DNA of 64,000 nucleotides from RUG572 sp051884915 (GTDB taxonomy: Bacteria > Verrucomicrobiota > Kiritimatiellia > RFP12 > UBA1067), in the NCBI GenBank assembly GCA_051884915.1, contig JBJEWF010000004.1:35613-99612 (forward strand), given 5' to 3'. Under the pieces are notes generated by a model, which saw nothing but the letters and a program-made list of their open reading frames with translations, had not been told where the DNA came from and searched no databases. Of this stretch, positions 8,971-17,697 are shown in pieces (the first letter of the stretch is position 1; each line of letters begins with the position of its first letter). Position numbers and translations under genes: made by a program.

Positions 8971-10212
8971 TCACGGCCACGTTGCCTCGTGGTGTAATGG
9001 TAGCACTGCAGATTCTGATTCTGCCTGTTGGGGTTCGAGTCCCTGCGAGGCAACCACTTCGCGGCCGTTTGTTTTTCCTCCCCCGTTCGCTTCCTCCCGC
9101 TCCCGGGAACGGCGCAGGGCGTCGAGCACGGCAAAGCCGCGCCGATCGGGCCAGCTCGTCACGTTCCGCAGGATGACGAGGATCGTCCGGTCGACGGGGT
9201 CGAAGCCGACGAAGGAGGAGCCGCCGTAGATCATGCCCGCCCGGTAGAGGACGCGGCGCCCCGAGGGAAGGACCTTGACCCGCAGCAGCCCGAACACGGC
9301 ATCGTCCGCGCAGGCGCCGATCGAACGCTCCGCCATTTGGGCGTCGACGATCTTCCAGTAGGCGGTGAACACCCGGGCGCAATCGGCAATCGACGAAAAC
9401 AGGCCGCCTGTCGCCCGGAGCGCCGATCCGAGGCGATGGTCGGGAACGTCGTGTCCGCGGCGCGTCAACCAGGGCAGGCAGCCCGCCCGCGCCCGCGTCA
9501 GGCGGTTCGTGAACAGGGGTTCCGGTTCGTATGTCGTGTCCTGCAGGCGCATGGGGCGGACGAGTTCGTCCCGGATCAGATCCTCCAGCGTCATGCCGAG
9601 CGCATCTTCGAGAACCGTGCCAAGAAGCCCGAATCCCACATTCGAGTAGACGTCCCGCTTGTCGCGAACGCACGCGCGCCACCAGGGACGCCAGGCCGTT
9701 TTCGCAAAATTCTCGCGCGAATCGAAGTCCCCGTAGATGTGGATTCCGGCGAGTCCGCAACGGAAACACGTCCACATGTCCCACGGCGTCCACGGCATCA
9801 GGAATTCGCGCGGCAGGCCCGAGCGGTTGTCCAGCAGATCGCGAAGCGTCACCGTTGCATATTCCGGCGGCAGCTCCAGCTTCGAGCAATCGCTCACCGG
9901 CCGGTCCAGATCGATCCGCCCGTTTTCGGCCAGTTCCAGAATGACCGGATGGAGAAACAGCTTCGAAAGCGAGGCCAGGCGAAAGAGCGCGTGTTCGTCC
10001 GCCGGGCCCGACCGGCCGTAGACGACGCCGTTTGTCGTCACATGGGCGACGACGCAGCATTCGTCGCCGAGATCCTGCACGTAGAAGTCCGCCGTGGCCT
10101 GGACGATCTCCCGCGGCGACCGGGCCGTCAGCAGACGATCGTCAAGCGTCCGGCAGCCTCCTGCCAGAAACGCCGAACAGCACGCGGCGAACAGCCAGTG
10201 GAAGAGCCGCAT
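8971..10212 (-). CDS. Class C beta-lactamase-like serine hydrolase, lipoprotein
   Basis: 413 aa from ATG 10212 (an in-frame ATG at 10233 is possible). Lipoprotein signal ending FLAGGC, so probably membrane-anchored. Penicillin-binding/beta-lactamase fold: nucleophile in SLSK (about residue 80), YSN (about 187), and YRAGMIYGGSS at the KTG/HxG position. Such proteins are esterases, D-Ala peptidases or lactamases; in aryl-polyene-like operons an esterase or acyl-transfer role is plausible (inference). Last gene of the leftward ketosynthase operon, 24 nt after the preceding stop. Its final ~30 codons run antisense through tRNA-Gln, so the true C-terminus may differ in ancestry. Confidence 0.8.
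   Translation of the reverse strand: MRLFHWLFAACCSAFLAGGCRTLDDRLLTARSPREIVQATADFYVQDLGDECCVVAHVTTNGVVYGRSGPADEHALFRLASLSKLFLHPVILELAENGRIDLDRPVSDCSKLELPPEYATVTLRDLLDNRSGLPREFLMPWTPWDMWTCFRCGLAGIHIYGDFDSRENFAKTAWRPWWRACVRDKRDVYSNVGFGLLGTVLEDALGMTLEDLIRDELVRPMRLQDTTYEPEPLFTNRLTRARAGCLPWLTRRGHDVPDHRLGSALRATGGLFSSIADCARVFTAYWKIVDAQMAERSIGACADDAVFGLLRVKVLPSGRRVLYRAGMIYGGSSFVGFDPVDRTILVILRNVTSWPDRRGFAVLDALRRSREREEANGGGKTNGREVVASQGLEPQQAESESAVLPLHHEATWP
8983..9056 (+). tRNA. tRNA-Gln (anticodon CTG)
   Basis: Acceptor TGCCTCG/CGAGGCA with encoded CCA, anticodon stem GCAGA/TCTGC around loop TTCTGAT, T-loop TTCGAGT. Reads CAG codons. It lies antisense to the 3' end of the serine-hydrolase reading frame. 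Confidence 0.95.
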
Positions 10213-10236
10213 CCGGGAACCGCCGTGCGCCATTTC

Positions 10237-11460
10237 TCAACGCATCGCGCGGAAGATCAGACTGGTGTTGACGCCGCCGAACGCAAAGTTGTTCGTCATC
10301 GCGTACTCGCAGTCGATCGTCCGCCCCTCGCCCTGGAGATAATCCATCTCCGCGCAGGCCGGATCGACAGTCTTCAGGTTGAGCGTGGGCGGGTACCAGC
10401 CGCATTCGAGCGACTTCACCAGCATCGCCGCCTCGATGGCGCCGCAGGCGCCAAGCGTATGCCCCATGTAGCTCTTCAGCGAAGACAGCGGCACGGCCCG
10501 GTTGAAAACCGCGCGCGTCGCCATCGTCTCCGCCACGTCGCCCGCCTTCGTCGCCGTTCCATGGCCGCTCACGTAGCCGATGTCGCCGGCGGACAGGCCC
10601 GCATCGTCCAACGCGCCCTTGAGCGCGTAGGACATCGTTTCGGCGTTGGGGTTGGTCACGTGGGCGCCGTCCGTCGTCTCCGCGAATCCCACCAGTTCGG
10701 CCAGGATCCGGGCGCCCCGCGCCTGCGCGTGCCCATACTCCTCCAGCACGAACGTCGCCGCGCCATCGCCCACGACCAGTCCGTCGCGGCCGGCATCGTA
10801 CGGCGCCGGGGACGCCTTCGGGCAATCGTTCTTCAGCGAGGTTGCGTAGAGCGTGTCGAAAATCGCGACCTGGGTGGCGCTGAATTCCTCCGCGCCGCCG
10901 GCCAGCATCACGTCCTGAACGCCCCAGCGGATCAGTTCGGCGGCATTGCCGAGCGCGAGCGAACCGCTGGTGCAGGCGGTCCCCGTCGGGACAAGACGGC
11001 CGTGCGTCTTGAAATGGACCGACAGGTTGCACGCGGTCGTCTGCGGCATCAGTTTGATGTAGGTTCCGCTGGTGATGCCCGCGATCTCCTTCGTCTTGAG
11101 CATCGAATAGAAATCCAGCAGGGCGGGAATCGAGCCGGAGCAGGAACCGTAGGCCACGCCCGTGCGGCCACTCTGGAGCAGGGCGTCGTCAAGCCGCGCC
11201 TGGGCGATGGCCTGCTCCGTGGCCGCCAATGCGTACATCGCCACCTCGCCCATGGTCCGCGTGGTCTTGCGATTCCAGTGCGCCGGCCGCTCAAACGCCG
11301 TCGGACAGCCCAGACGCGTGTTCAATCCCCTGTACGCGGCGAGTTCCGGCAACGCCTGCACGCAGTTTTCCAGTTTTCTCAATCGCGCGAACGCCGTCTC
11401 GATGTCATTTCCGATCGGGGAGACAATCCCCATGCCCGTCACTGCAACTCGTCTCTTCAT
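10237..11460 (-). CDS. Beta-ketoacyl-ACP synthase (FabF-like; apeR position)
   Basis: 407 aa. Condensing enzyme of the thiolase fold. Catalytic triad visible: Cys in GTACTSGS (about residue 162), His in SGHGTATKAGD and His in SYMGHTLGACG; NNFAFGGVN at the C-terminus. Start at 11460 (MKRRVAVTGMG) fits the family; upstream codons are spurious. Fourth gene of the set ketosynthase-dehydratase-ketoreductase-ketosynthase, the order of apeO-P-Q-R. Probably extends a polyene acyl chain on an acyl carrier protein in the cytoplasm; no ACP gene is visible here. Confidence 0.88.
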   Translation of the reverse strand: MKRRVAVTGMGIVSPIGNDIETAFARLRKLENCVQALPELAAYRGLNTRLGCPTAFERPAHWNRKTTRTMGEVAMYALAATEQAIAQARLDDALLQSGRTGVAYGSCSGSIPALLDFYSMLKTKEIAGITSGTYIKLMPQTTACNLSVHFKTHGRLVPTGTACTSGSLALGNAAELIRWGVQDVMLAGGAEEFSATQVAIFDTLYATSLKNDCPKASPAPYDAGRDGLVVGDGAATFVLEEYGHAQARGARILAELVGFAETTDGAHVTNPNAETMSYALKGALDDAGLSAGDIGYVSGHGTATKAGDVAETMATRAVFNRAVPLSSLKSYMGHTLGACGAIEAAMLVKSLECGWYPPTLNLKTVDPACAEMDYLQGEGRTIDCEYAMTNNFAFGGVNTSLIFRAMR

Positions 11461-11529
11461 CTCGCGTTTTCCCACTCTCGCACATGCGGCCGGAGGCCGC
11501 CGTCCATCCAACGATCCAGAATGCCCCGT

Positions 11530-12261
11530 CTAGAACAGCCCGCCATTCACGGAAATGACCTGCCGCGTCACGTAGGACGCCTCCTCGCGGAACAGAAACG
11601 CCACCACGCCGGCCACTTCGTCGGGCGTGCCGAAGCGGCGCATCGGAATCGCCTTCTTCACCTCCTCCGGGAACGCGATCGAATGGGCCATTTCCGTTTC
11701 GATCACGCCCGGCGCCACGGCGTTCACCGTGATGCCGCGTTTCGCCAATTCGACGGCCAGGGCCTTGACGGCGCCGATGATGCCGGCCTTGGCCGCCGAA
11801 TAGTTGACCTGCCCGCGATTCCCCGCGATTCCGCTCACGCTGGAAAGGGCGACGATGCGTCCGCGAATGCGATTGGAGACCATCGGCATCACCACGGGCT
11901 TCAAGACGTTGTAGAGGCCCGTCAGGTTCGTGTCGACGACCCTGTCCCACGCGTCGCCTTCCAGAATCGGGAACGGCGCGTCGGCCGCGACTCCCGCGTT
12001 GGCGACGACGCCGTAGTACGGTCCCCGCGCCGCCATGTCCGCCTCAAGGGCCGCCGCCACCGCGGCGCGGTCGGCCAGATCGAAAACCAGAACCGGCTGT
12101 TCGGGCCGGTTCGCCAGCGCCGCGCAGGCGGCGGCGGTTTCACGCGCCGCCGCCGCGTTTTTCACGGCGTGCGCCACCACGGCAAAACCGTCCTTTGCCA
12201 AACGCAGGGCAATCGCCTTGCCGATCCCCCGCGAAGCCCCTGTCACAAGAACCCGTTTCAT
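11530..12261 (-). CDS. 3-ketoacyl-ACP reductase, short-chain dehydrogenase (FabG-like; apeQ position)
   Basis: 243 aa. NADPH-dependent reduction of 3-ketoacyl-ACP. Cofactor motif TGASRGIGKAI, VANAG, catalytic Ser in SSVSGIAGN and YSAAKAG; C-terminus ISVNGG. ATG overlaps the dehydratase stop as ATGA, so the two are translationally coupled. A complete SDR with all catalytic residues. Confidence 0.9.
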   Translation of the reverse strand: MKRVLVTGASRGIGKAIALRLAKDGFAVVAHAVKNAAAARETAAACAALANRPEQPVLVFDLADRAAVAAALEADMAARGPYYGVVANAGVAADAPFPILEGDAWDRVVDTNLTGLYNVLKPVVMPMVSNRIRGRIVALSSVSGIAGNRGQVNYSAAKAGIIGAVKALAVELAKRGITVNAVAPGVIETEMAHSIAFPEEVKKAIPMRRFGTPDEVAGVVAFLFREEASYVTRQVISVNGGLF

Positions 12262-12728
12262 GTCCGTGCCTGCTCCTTCAAGAAAACTTCCAGATCCGGC
12301 GGCCGATAGGCATTCAGAACCGCCGTGGCCACCACCGTCCCGTCCGCCGCCGCAATCGTGCATTCGAACGCGGCCGCGTCGGCGTCGCTGAACGCGTTGA
12401 CGGCCGTGATCTCGTAGGTCCGGCCCTGTTCAAACCGCTCAAGCTTCAGTTCCAGCTTGCGCGTGCCGAGCAGCAGTCCCGGCCGCGCAAGCCGGTCCGG
12501 CGCACGGGACTTGTCCCAGTACCCCGTCAGGGCCGCCGCCGTCTGCGCCATGTATTCGATCGCCACCCAGTTGGGAACGCCCTCCCCCGCCACGAAGAAG
12601 AGCTGACGTTCGTCGATCGTCACGTATGCCGTCAGCGTCTTCGCCGCCGCGTCAAAACGCCGCACGCCATCAATGAGAATCATCGGCGGCCGATGCGGCA
12701 GCAGATCTGTCAGCGCCCATTCACCCAT
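12258..12728 (-). CDS. 3-hydroxyacyl-ACP dehydratase-like hotdog protein (apeP position)
   Basis: 156 aa. Hotdog-fold protein of the FabZ/ApeP type: LLPHRPPMILIDGV near the N-terminus, then YMAQTAAAL. Would remove water from 3-hydroxyacyl-ACP to form the double bond. It overlaps the upstream ketosynthase by 8 bp and the downstream reductase by 4 bp, so all three are one tightly coupled unit. Aryl-polyene dehydratases have exactly this neighbourhood; a general FabZ-like role cannot be excluded. Confidence 0.82.
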   Translation of the reverse strand: MGEWALTDLLPHRPPMILIDGVRRFDAAAKTLTAYVTIDERQLFFVAGEGVPNWVAIEYMAQTAAALTGYWDKSRAPDRLARPGLLLGTRKLELKLERFEQGRTYEITAVNAFSDADAAAFECTIAAADGTVVATAVLNAYRPPDLEVFLKEQART

Positions 12729-13821
12729 TTTCCGCCACCATCGCCACGCAGGCGTTCGAACCGCCGAACGCGAATGAATTGGAGAGCGCGGCGCCCGCCA
12801 CCGCCCCCGAAGACAGATACAGCCAGCACAGCGCCGCTTCGACGGCGCCCGCCGCGCCGAGGCAGTGTCCCGTCATCGCCTTCGTGGACTCCACCCGCGG
12901 CAGCGTCCCGAAAATCCGCCGGACGGCCTTCATCTCCATGGCGTCGTTCGCCGGCGTCCCCGTGCCATGCAGGTTCACGTAGCCGACGTCCGCCGGAACA
13001 AGACCGCCCTCCGCCAGCGCCGCGCGCATCGCCGCCTCCGCGCCGCGCCCTTCCGGATCGGGGGCCGTCGCGTGGTAGGCGTCGCTTGTCTCGCCGCAGC
13101 CCACCACGGCCACGGTGCGGCCGGCTCCGGGCGCGGGAGACGGCTCCATGAGGAACAGGGCCACGCCCTCCCCCAGATTGATGCCGTCGCGGTCCGCGGC
13201 CAGCGGCCGGCAATGCCCCTGCGCCAACGCGCCGAGGGCGTGGAACCCGTTCATCGCGAACCGGCAGCGCCCGTCGACGCCGCCGACCACGACCGCGTCG
13301 GCCACGCCCGCCGCCATCAGACGGTGCGCCGCGCCGAAGACCTTGGCGCTCGAACTGCAGGCCGTGGAAACCGTATAGGCCGGTCCCTCGATGCCCAGCA
13401 GACGTTTCAGATAGTCCGAAGGCGTCCCCAGCTCGATCTGCGAAAAGTCCAGCCCCCGCGGCTTCGTCCCCGTCTCCAGCCAGTCCCCCACAAACCGCTG
13501 GGCCTCGTCGATTCCCGTATTGGACGCGCCCAGCACGATGGCGATGCGCGCGGCCGGATGACGCGCCCTGAAGGCGTCCAACGCCGGCCGGAAATTGGAG
13601 ACGGCATGCAGCAGCAGGCGATTCGACCGGAAATCGAACTCGGGTTCATCGATTTCGGGCAATTCGCCCGGCACCATGCCGAAGAGAATCGTCCGCCCGG
13701 GAACGTCCGACGGCAGCGGCACCAGTCCCGCAACCGATCCCCGAAGTCCGTTCGCAAGCACTTCTTCATTCGTCCGGCCGAGTGCGCATGCGCACGAAAG
13801 ACCCGTCAGATGACAACGCAT
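12721..13821 (-). CDS. Beta-ketoacyl-ACP synthase (apeO position)
   Basis: 366 aa, shorter and more diverged than the second ketosynthase. Nucleophile in STACSSSAKV (about residue 154); histidines in NLHGTGTPAND and KAMTGHCLGAAG; NSFAFGGSN near the C-terminus. ATG at 13821 has AGGA 5 nt upstream. It starts 50 nt after the glycyl-radical enzyme stop. Together with the second ketosynthase it resembles the paired condensing enzymes of aryl-polyene clusters. Confidence 0.85.
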   Translation of the reverse strand: MRCHLTGLSCACALGRTNEEVLANGLRGSVAGLVPLPSDVPGRTILFGMVPGELPEIDEPEFDFRSNRLLLHAVSNFRPALDAFRARHPAARIAIVLGASNTGIDEAQRFVGDWLETGTKPRGLDFSQIELGTPSDYLKRLLGIEGPAYTVSTACSSSAKVFGAAHRLMAAGVADAVVVGGVDGRCRFAMNGFHALGALAQGHCRPLAADRDGINLGEGVALFLMEPSPAPGAGRTVAVVGCGETSDAYHATAPDPEGRGAEAAMRAALAEGGLVPADVGYVNLHGTGTPANDAMEMKAVRRIFGTLPRVESTKAMTGHCLGAAGAVEAALCWLYLSSGAVAGAALSNSFAFGGSNACVAMVAENG

Positions 13822-13871
13822 ACCGTCCTGATGCTCTTCGCTTCTGTTCGCCCCGTGGCCGGACGGCATCG

Positions 13872-16169
13872 TCACCATTGAATCGCTTCCGCCCGGGTGA
13901 TGTATTTGTCCTGTTCGGACTTCGGCAGGTCGTTCCAGCGGACGTTCCATCCGCACACGCGGACCTGCAGATCCTCGTACTTCTCCGGGTGCCGCTGCGC
14001 GTCCTTCAGCTCCTCGGCGCTGAACACCGTGAACTGGACGACGCTGCCGCCGTTCGCGTGAAAGACCCGCACCACGGTCTTCATCGCCTCGCGGCCCTTC
14101 GCGCCGGAACAGGCCGACGGGTGCATCATCACGTCCAGCGGAACGTCGCCCGGCAGGTCCTCCACGCTGACCGAGCTTAGCGTCTGGACGAGCGCCGTCA
14201 CCCCCTCCGTGTCCATGCCCATGGTCGGCGAGAGGTTCTTGGACATCTCTTCGCCTTTTCGGCGGCCGTCCGGCGTCGCGCCCGTCTTCGCCCCCAGCTC
14301 GATGAACTGGCGCGCGCAGTGTCCCGCGGCGAGGAAGATCCCACCTCTGGAATTGGGCTTGCCGTTGATTTCGCCGGAGAAGGTCAGGATCAGCTCGCGC
14401 CCGAGCGCGTTGGCCTCGGGGTCGTTGTTGCCCCACTTGCGCTTCGAGCGCAGCATCCGCAGGCGCAGGGACTCGTGGCCCGCCCAGTCCGCCGCCATCG
14501 CTTCGCCCAGCCCGGCCAGCGTCAGCTCCCGCCGTTCGTAGACGATCTCCTTCACGGCCAGCAGCGCGTCGACCGCGGTGCCGAGGCCCACGCCCAGGAT
14601 CTCCGTGTGGTTTCCGTGCGGACATCCATCGGCGAAGCCGTCCTTGCGGTGCCGCAGCGCGAATTCGGTCGCGAGCGTCATGCAGTTCGCGGGGTTGACC
14701 TCCGCCAGCACCTTCTCGGATTCGAAGGTGATGTCGCGGCAGCGCACCGTCACGTCCGCCAGACGGCGCAGATATTCGGCCTTGAACTCCGGGAACGTCG
14801 CCGCCGCGAACGTTCCCGCTTTCGCGTCCGCCAGCAGCTTCTCGACCGGTTTGAGGTAGCTGAGGTAGCCCATGATCGTGGTGTTCGCGCTGTCGCGCAA
14901 AGCGAATTCGTAGCAGCCGATCAGGACCATCGTGCGGCAGTCCTCGTCCGACGCGTGGCACCATTGCTTCAGCGCCTTCGCCGCCGGCTCTTCGCCGATG
15001 AACGCCAGCGACCGGTGGCGGCGCGCCATGTCCACCAGCTTGTCCATCACCCAGTCCGGCGTGTTCGGCGCGATCTTCACCAGGAACTTCGGCGACGTGA
15101 GGTTGCACGCGTCCGCGACTTCGAGAATGATCCGCGAGACGTGGTTGAACTCCGTGGTGCCGTCCGCCTTCGTGCCGCCCAGGCCGATCGGATGGTTCCA
15201 GTAGTTGGCGATCGAGCCCCACTGCCAGAAGAAATGCTTGAGCTGTTCGCGGAATTCGGCCTCAGTCGTCCGCCCGGCGGCAAGGTCCGCCTCGTAGTAG
15301 GGGGTGAGGAAGACGTCGAGTTCCGTCAGCGACCGGCACTGGACGGCATCCATGTGCTCCGAGTAGAAGAAATACAGCCACACGAACATCAGCATGTCGT
15401 AGGCGGTCTGCGGCTTGCCGGTCTGCAGCCGCTCCAGACAGGCGATTTCCTTGGCGAGCCGCCCCGCGGCGTCGCCCTTCGCGAGATTCCGCTGCGCCTG
15501 CCGCTTGAACCGGTCGATTCCCGCGAGCATCGCGTCCATGGCGATCCGCAAGCTCTCGTAGAACGGATCGTCGCGCCCGTTCGCCTTCGCATACCGCTCC
15601 AGCCGCGCCTGCATGCCCGGATAGCCGAGGGCGAGGATCGCGCGCCAGTCCGGAACCGAGTGGTCGAAATCCTGCCACAGGTGCCAGTCGCCGTCGCGGT
15701 TGCCCTCCCGCCAGGCGCGACGGACCCAGTCCGGCAGCCGGCGCGCGTTCACTTCGCCGGCGCGCGCGCCGATGATGGCGTTCATCGGACGGTCCCAGCG
15801 GTTCCAGATGGCGATGGCGGGGAACCAGTCGAACGCCGAGACGTCAATCGCCTGGCGCGTGACGAGACAGGCGAAGCACTTCGCCTTGGTGATGCGCCAC
15901 GGCTCGGCTGCGGCCTTGCCGGCGGCGACGATTTCCTTCAGGGCCGCCTTCAGCGCCGGCACGGCGAGTCCGGTGGACCTGTCCGTCACGTCCTGCCGGA
16001 ATTTGCGGCGCAGATAGGTGTCCACGTCGGCAATATGGGGAACGAACGGATCCCAGTAGGTCATGTCGATGAAAGACCTGGCCAGCAGCGAACCCGGCGC
16101 ACCGCAGACCACCACGCCCGAGGCGAGTCCGAGAAAGCCTCGACGCGTATAAGCATAAGCGTTTGTCAT
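13872..16169 (-). CDS. Glycyl-radical enzyme (pyruvate formate-lyase superfamily) with twin-arginine signal
   Basis: 765 aa. N-terminus TRRGFLGLASGV is a Tat-type twin-arginine signal followed by a hydrophobic stretch. The rest is a PFL/glycerol-dehydratase-type barrel: catalytic thiyl Cys in IGCYEFA (about residue 418, the CxxE arrangement), and C-terminal glycyl-radical loop RVCGWNVRW (Gly about 739; the family usually has RVxGY). Family members are oxygen-sensitive, cytoplasmic, and activated by a radical-SAM activase; no activase is visible nearby. First gene of the ketosynthase operon; -10 hexamer 6 nt before the ATG. Substrate unknown. The Tat-like signal could alternatively be a non-exporting relic. 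Confidence 0.87.
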   Translation of the reverse strand: MTNAYAYTRRGFLGLASGVVVCGAPGSLLARSFIDMTYWDPFVPHIADVDTYLRRKFRQDVTDRSTGLAVPALKAALKEIVAAGKAAAEPWRITKAKCFACLVTRQAIDVSAFDWFPAIAIWNRWDRPMNAIIGARAGEVNARRLPDWVRRAWREGNRDGDWHLWQDFDHSVPDWRAILALGYPGMQARLERYAKANGRDDPFYESLRIAMDAMLAGIDRFKRQAQRNLAKGDAAGRLAKEIACLERLQTGKPQTAYDMLMFVWLYFFYSEHMDAVQCRSLTELDVFLTPYYEADLAAGRTTEAEFREQLKHFFWQWGSIANYWNHPIGLGGTKADGTTEFNHVSRIILEVADACNLTSPKFLVKIAPNTPDWVMDKLVDMARRHRSLAFIGEEPAAKALKQWCHASDEDCRTMVLIGCYEFALRDSANTTIMGYLSYLKPVEKLLADAKAGTFAAATFPEFKAEYLRRLADVTVRCRDITFESEKVLAEVNPANCMTLATEFALRHRKDGFADGCPHGNHTEILGVGLGTAVDALLAVKEIVYERRELTLAGLGEAMAADWAGHESLRLRMLRSKRKWGNNDPEANALGRELILTFSGEINGKPNSRGGIFLAAGHCARQFIELGAKTGATPDGRRKGEEMSKNLSPTMGMDTEGVTALVQTLSSVSVEDLPGDVPLDVMMHPSACSGAKGREAMKTVVRVFHANGGSVVQFTVFSAEELKDAQRHPEKYEDLQVRVCGWNVRWNDLPKSEQDKYITRAEAIQW

Positions 16170-16175
16170 GTCCAC

Positions 16176-16204
16176 ATGATACCATTTAACGGGTCCGAAG
16201 GCAA
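16176..16204 (-). promoter_or_regulatory. Promoter of the glycyl-radical/ketosynthase operon, predicted leaderless
   Basis: Minus-strand TTGCCT (16204-16199), 17-bp spacer, TATCAT (16181-16176), then 6 nt to ATG 16169. Confidence 0.65.
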
Positions 16205-16327
16205 TGGTGCGCGGTTCCGGGGGCGGGCGGGGGCGGCGACGAAGCGGCGCGCGGGCACTCCCTGCGGCGCGAAGAGGGCAAAAGGGCGAACGTCCGCATC
16301 GGCCCGCCCGCCGGCCCAAAAACGAAG

Positions 16328-16351
16328 AAACCCAAACGCGCGTTTGGGTTT
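16328..16351 (-). terminator. Hairpin terminator of the displaced tRNA-Arg 3' end
   Basis: Perfect 24-bp palindrome, AAACCCAAACG/CGTTTGGGTTT around CG. It follows the orphan tRNA-Arg 3' half in the tRNA's direction and is probably the original bacterial terminator. Confidence 0.7.
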
Positions 16352-16361
16352 CAACGTCTTG

Positions 16362-16409
16362 GATTGGTGCGACTGACTGGGATCGAACCAGCAACCTTCG
16401 GCTTCGGAG
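16362..16409. repeat. attL: 48-bp direct repeat, tRNA-Arg 3' half
   Basis: Identical over 48 bp to 57162-57209, exactly 40,800 bp away. It contains the anticodon-loop to CCA portion of tRNA-Arg (minus strand) without the 5' half, so it is the displaced bacterial 3' end. The integrase starts 99 bp inside. Confidence 0.96.
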
Positions 16410-16459
16410 AACAAATCGGGACCGCGTTTTATTGGAGAATAGCCCTACTGTGCATATTC

Positions 16460-16470
16460 TGTGCTATAAT
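16460..16470 (+). promoter_or_regulatory. Extended -10 promoter upstream of the integrase
   Basis: TGTGCTATAAT with a TGn extended -10 and no good -35. The same 11 bases occur at the other prophage end (56827-56837). Confidence 0.5.
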
Positions 16471-16507
16471 TGGCACCGTTAAGCGCGGAACTATACCATA
16501 GAAGGAC

Positions 16508-17689
16508 ATGGACACGCACGCGAGAGCAGAAACGGAGCGAAACGAAATGAAACGGACAAACGGGAGCGGAACGCTCTACAGAAGGACGGGCAGCGACATC
16601 TGGTACACGAGAATCCTCATCGGCGGGAAATGGGTGCGGAAGTCTACCGGCGAGACGGACCGCGCAAAGGCCGAGAAGATTCTGGACGAATACGCCACCG
16701 GCCACGACCTTCCAGACGACGCGCGGCTGGCGGCGGTCGAGGCGATCCTCAAGGCACGGCGCAGCCATTCGCCGACATTCGCCGAGGCATGGGACCTCTA
16801 CACGCGCCACCCGAAGAACGCGGACCAGAGCCAGGGCGCGCAAGGAATCGACCTCGGACGCTGGCGCGTTTTCACCCGCTGGGCCGGAGGATATCAGGGC
16901 GGCGACCGTTGCCGAATCAACCAGGACGCCGCGCACCCGGAAGTCGAACGGCTCGAAGACGTGACCCAGGACATCGCAAGTGAGTTTGTCGCCTGGGCAC
17001 GCGGAACGGTGTCACCGTCAACCGTCAACCGATACATCCGCGTCTGTCGCCGAATCTGGGACTTTGCGAAGGCCGAACGGAATCCCTGGGTGGACTTCCC
17101 TCACCTCAAGACGGACGCACAGAAGCGGAGACGTCTCACGCCGGAAGAACTCACGCGGCTCATTGAATCGGCCACGGGCGAAATGCGGACGCTTTTCGTG
17201 ATCGGAGCCTACACGGGACTCCGCCTGGGCGACGCGGCCCATGTGACCTGGGAACAAGTCGACGCGGCGGCTGGAATCATACGGCTACGCCCGCACAAGA
17301 CGATCTACTCCGCCGGAACCTGGGTCCACCTGCCAATGCACCGCGTTCTCTCCCGCCAGCTCGGGAAGCCGAAGAAGCGCGGATACGTCACGCCCGAAAT
17401 GGCGTCGTGGCCTCAATGGAAGTTGAGCGACGCGGCCCAGGCCCACTTCGAGGTATGCGGACTTGCAGAAAGACGCAAGGCGGACGGCTACAAGCGCCAC
17501 ACGGCGGTCGTCGGTTTCCATTCGCTGCGGTCCACGTTCGTCTCTCTCATGGTGGACGCTGGCGTGCCGCTGGCCATCGTCCGGGCGCTTGTCGGACACG
17601 TCGACGAGGAGATCACCCTGCGCTACTACCGCATGGAGGAGGAGCGGGCACGGGCGGAAATCGACAAGCTGCCCGACTTCACGGCGTAA
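16508..17689 (+). CDS. int: Tyrosine recombinase (phage integrase)
   Basis: 393 aa. Catalyses integration/excision between attP and the tRNA-Arg attB. N-terminal arm-type DNA-binding region (GSGTLYRRTGSDIWYTR), SAM-like core-binding domain, then catalytic domain: Arg in TGLRLGDA (about 240), HSLRS (His-x-x-Arg about 338), LVGH, and nucleophile Tyr in TLRYYRM (about 371). The first ATG (16508) has AAGGAC almost touching; ATG 16547 has GGAG at better spacing and could be the real start. It sits next to attL, the usual place. Confidence 0.95.
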   Translation: MDTHARAETERNEMKRTNGSGTLYRRTGSDIWYTRILIGGKWVRKSTGETDRAKAEKILDEYATGHDLPDDARLAAVEAILKARRSHSPTFAEAWDLYTRHPKNADQSQGAQGIDLGRWRVFTRWAGGYQGGDRCRINQDAAHPEVERLEDVTQDIASEFVAWARGTVSPSTVNRYIRVCRRIWDFAKAERNPWVDFPHLKTDAQKRRRLTPEELTRLIESATGEMRTLFVIGAYTGLRLGDAAHVTWEQVDAAAGIIRLRPHKTIYSAGTWVHLPMHRVLSRQLGKPKKRGYVTPEMASWPQWKLSDAAQAHFEVCGLAERRKADGYKRHTAVVGFHSLRSTFVSLMVDAGVPLAIVRALVGHVDEEITLRYYRMEEERARAEIDKLPDFTA

Positions 17690-17697
17690 AACCGCTT

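Noticed and set aside
9028..12309. 1093-codon plus-strand frame
   Set aside because: Antisense to the ketosynthase operon; composition and lack of start signals show it is a shadow.
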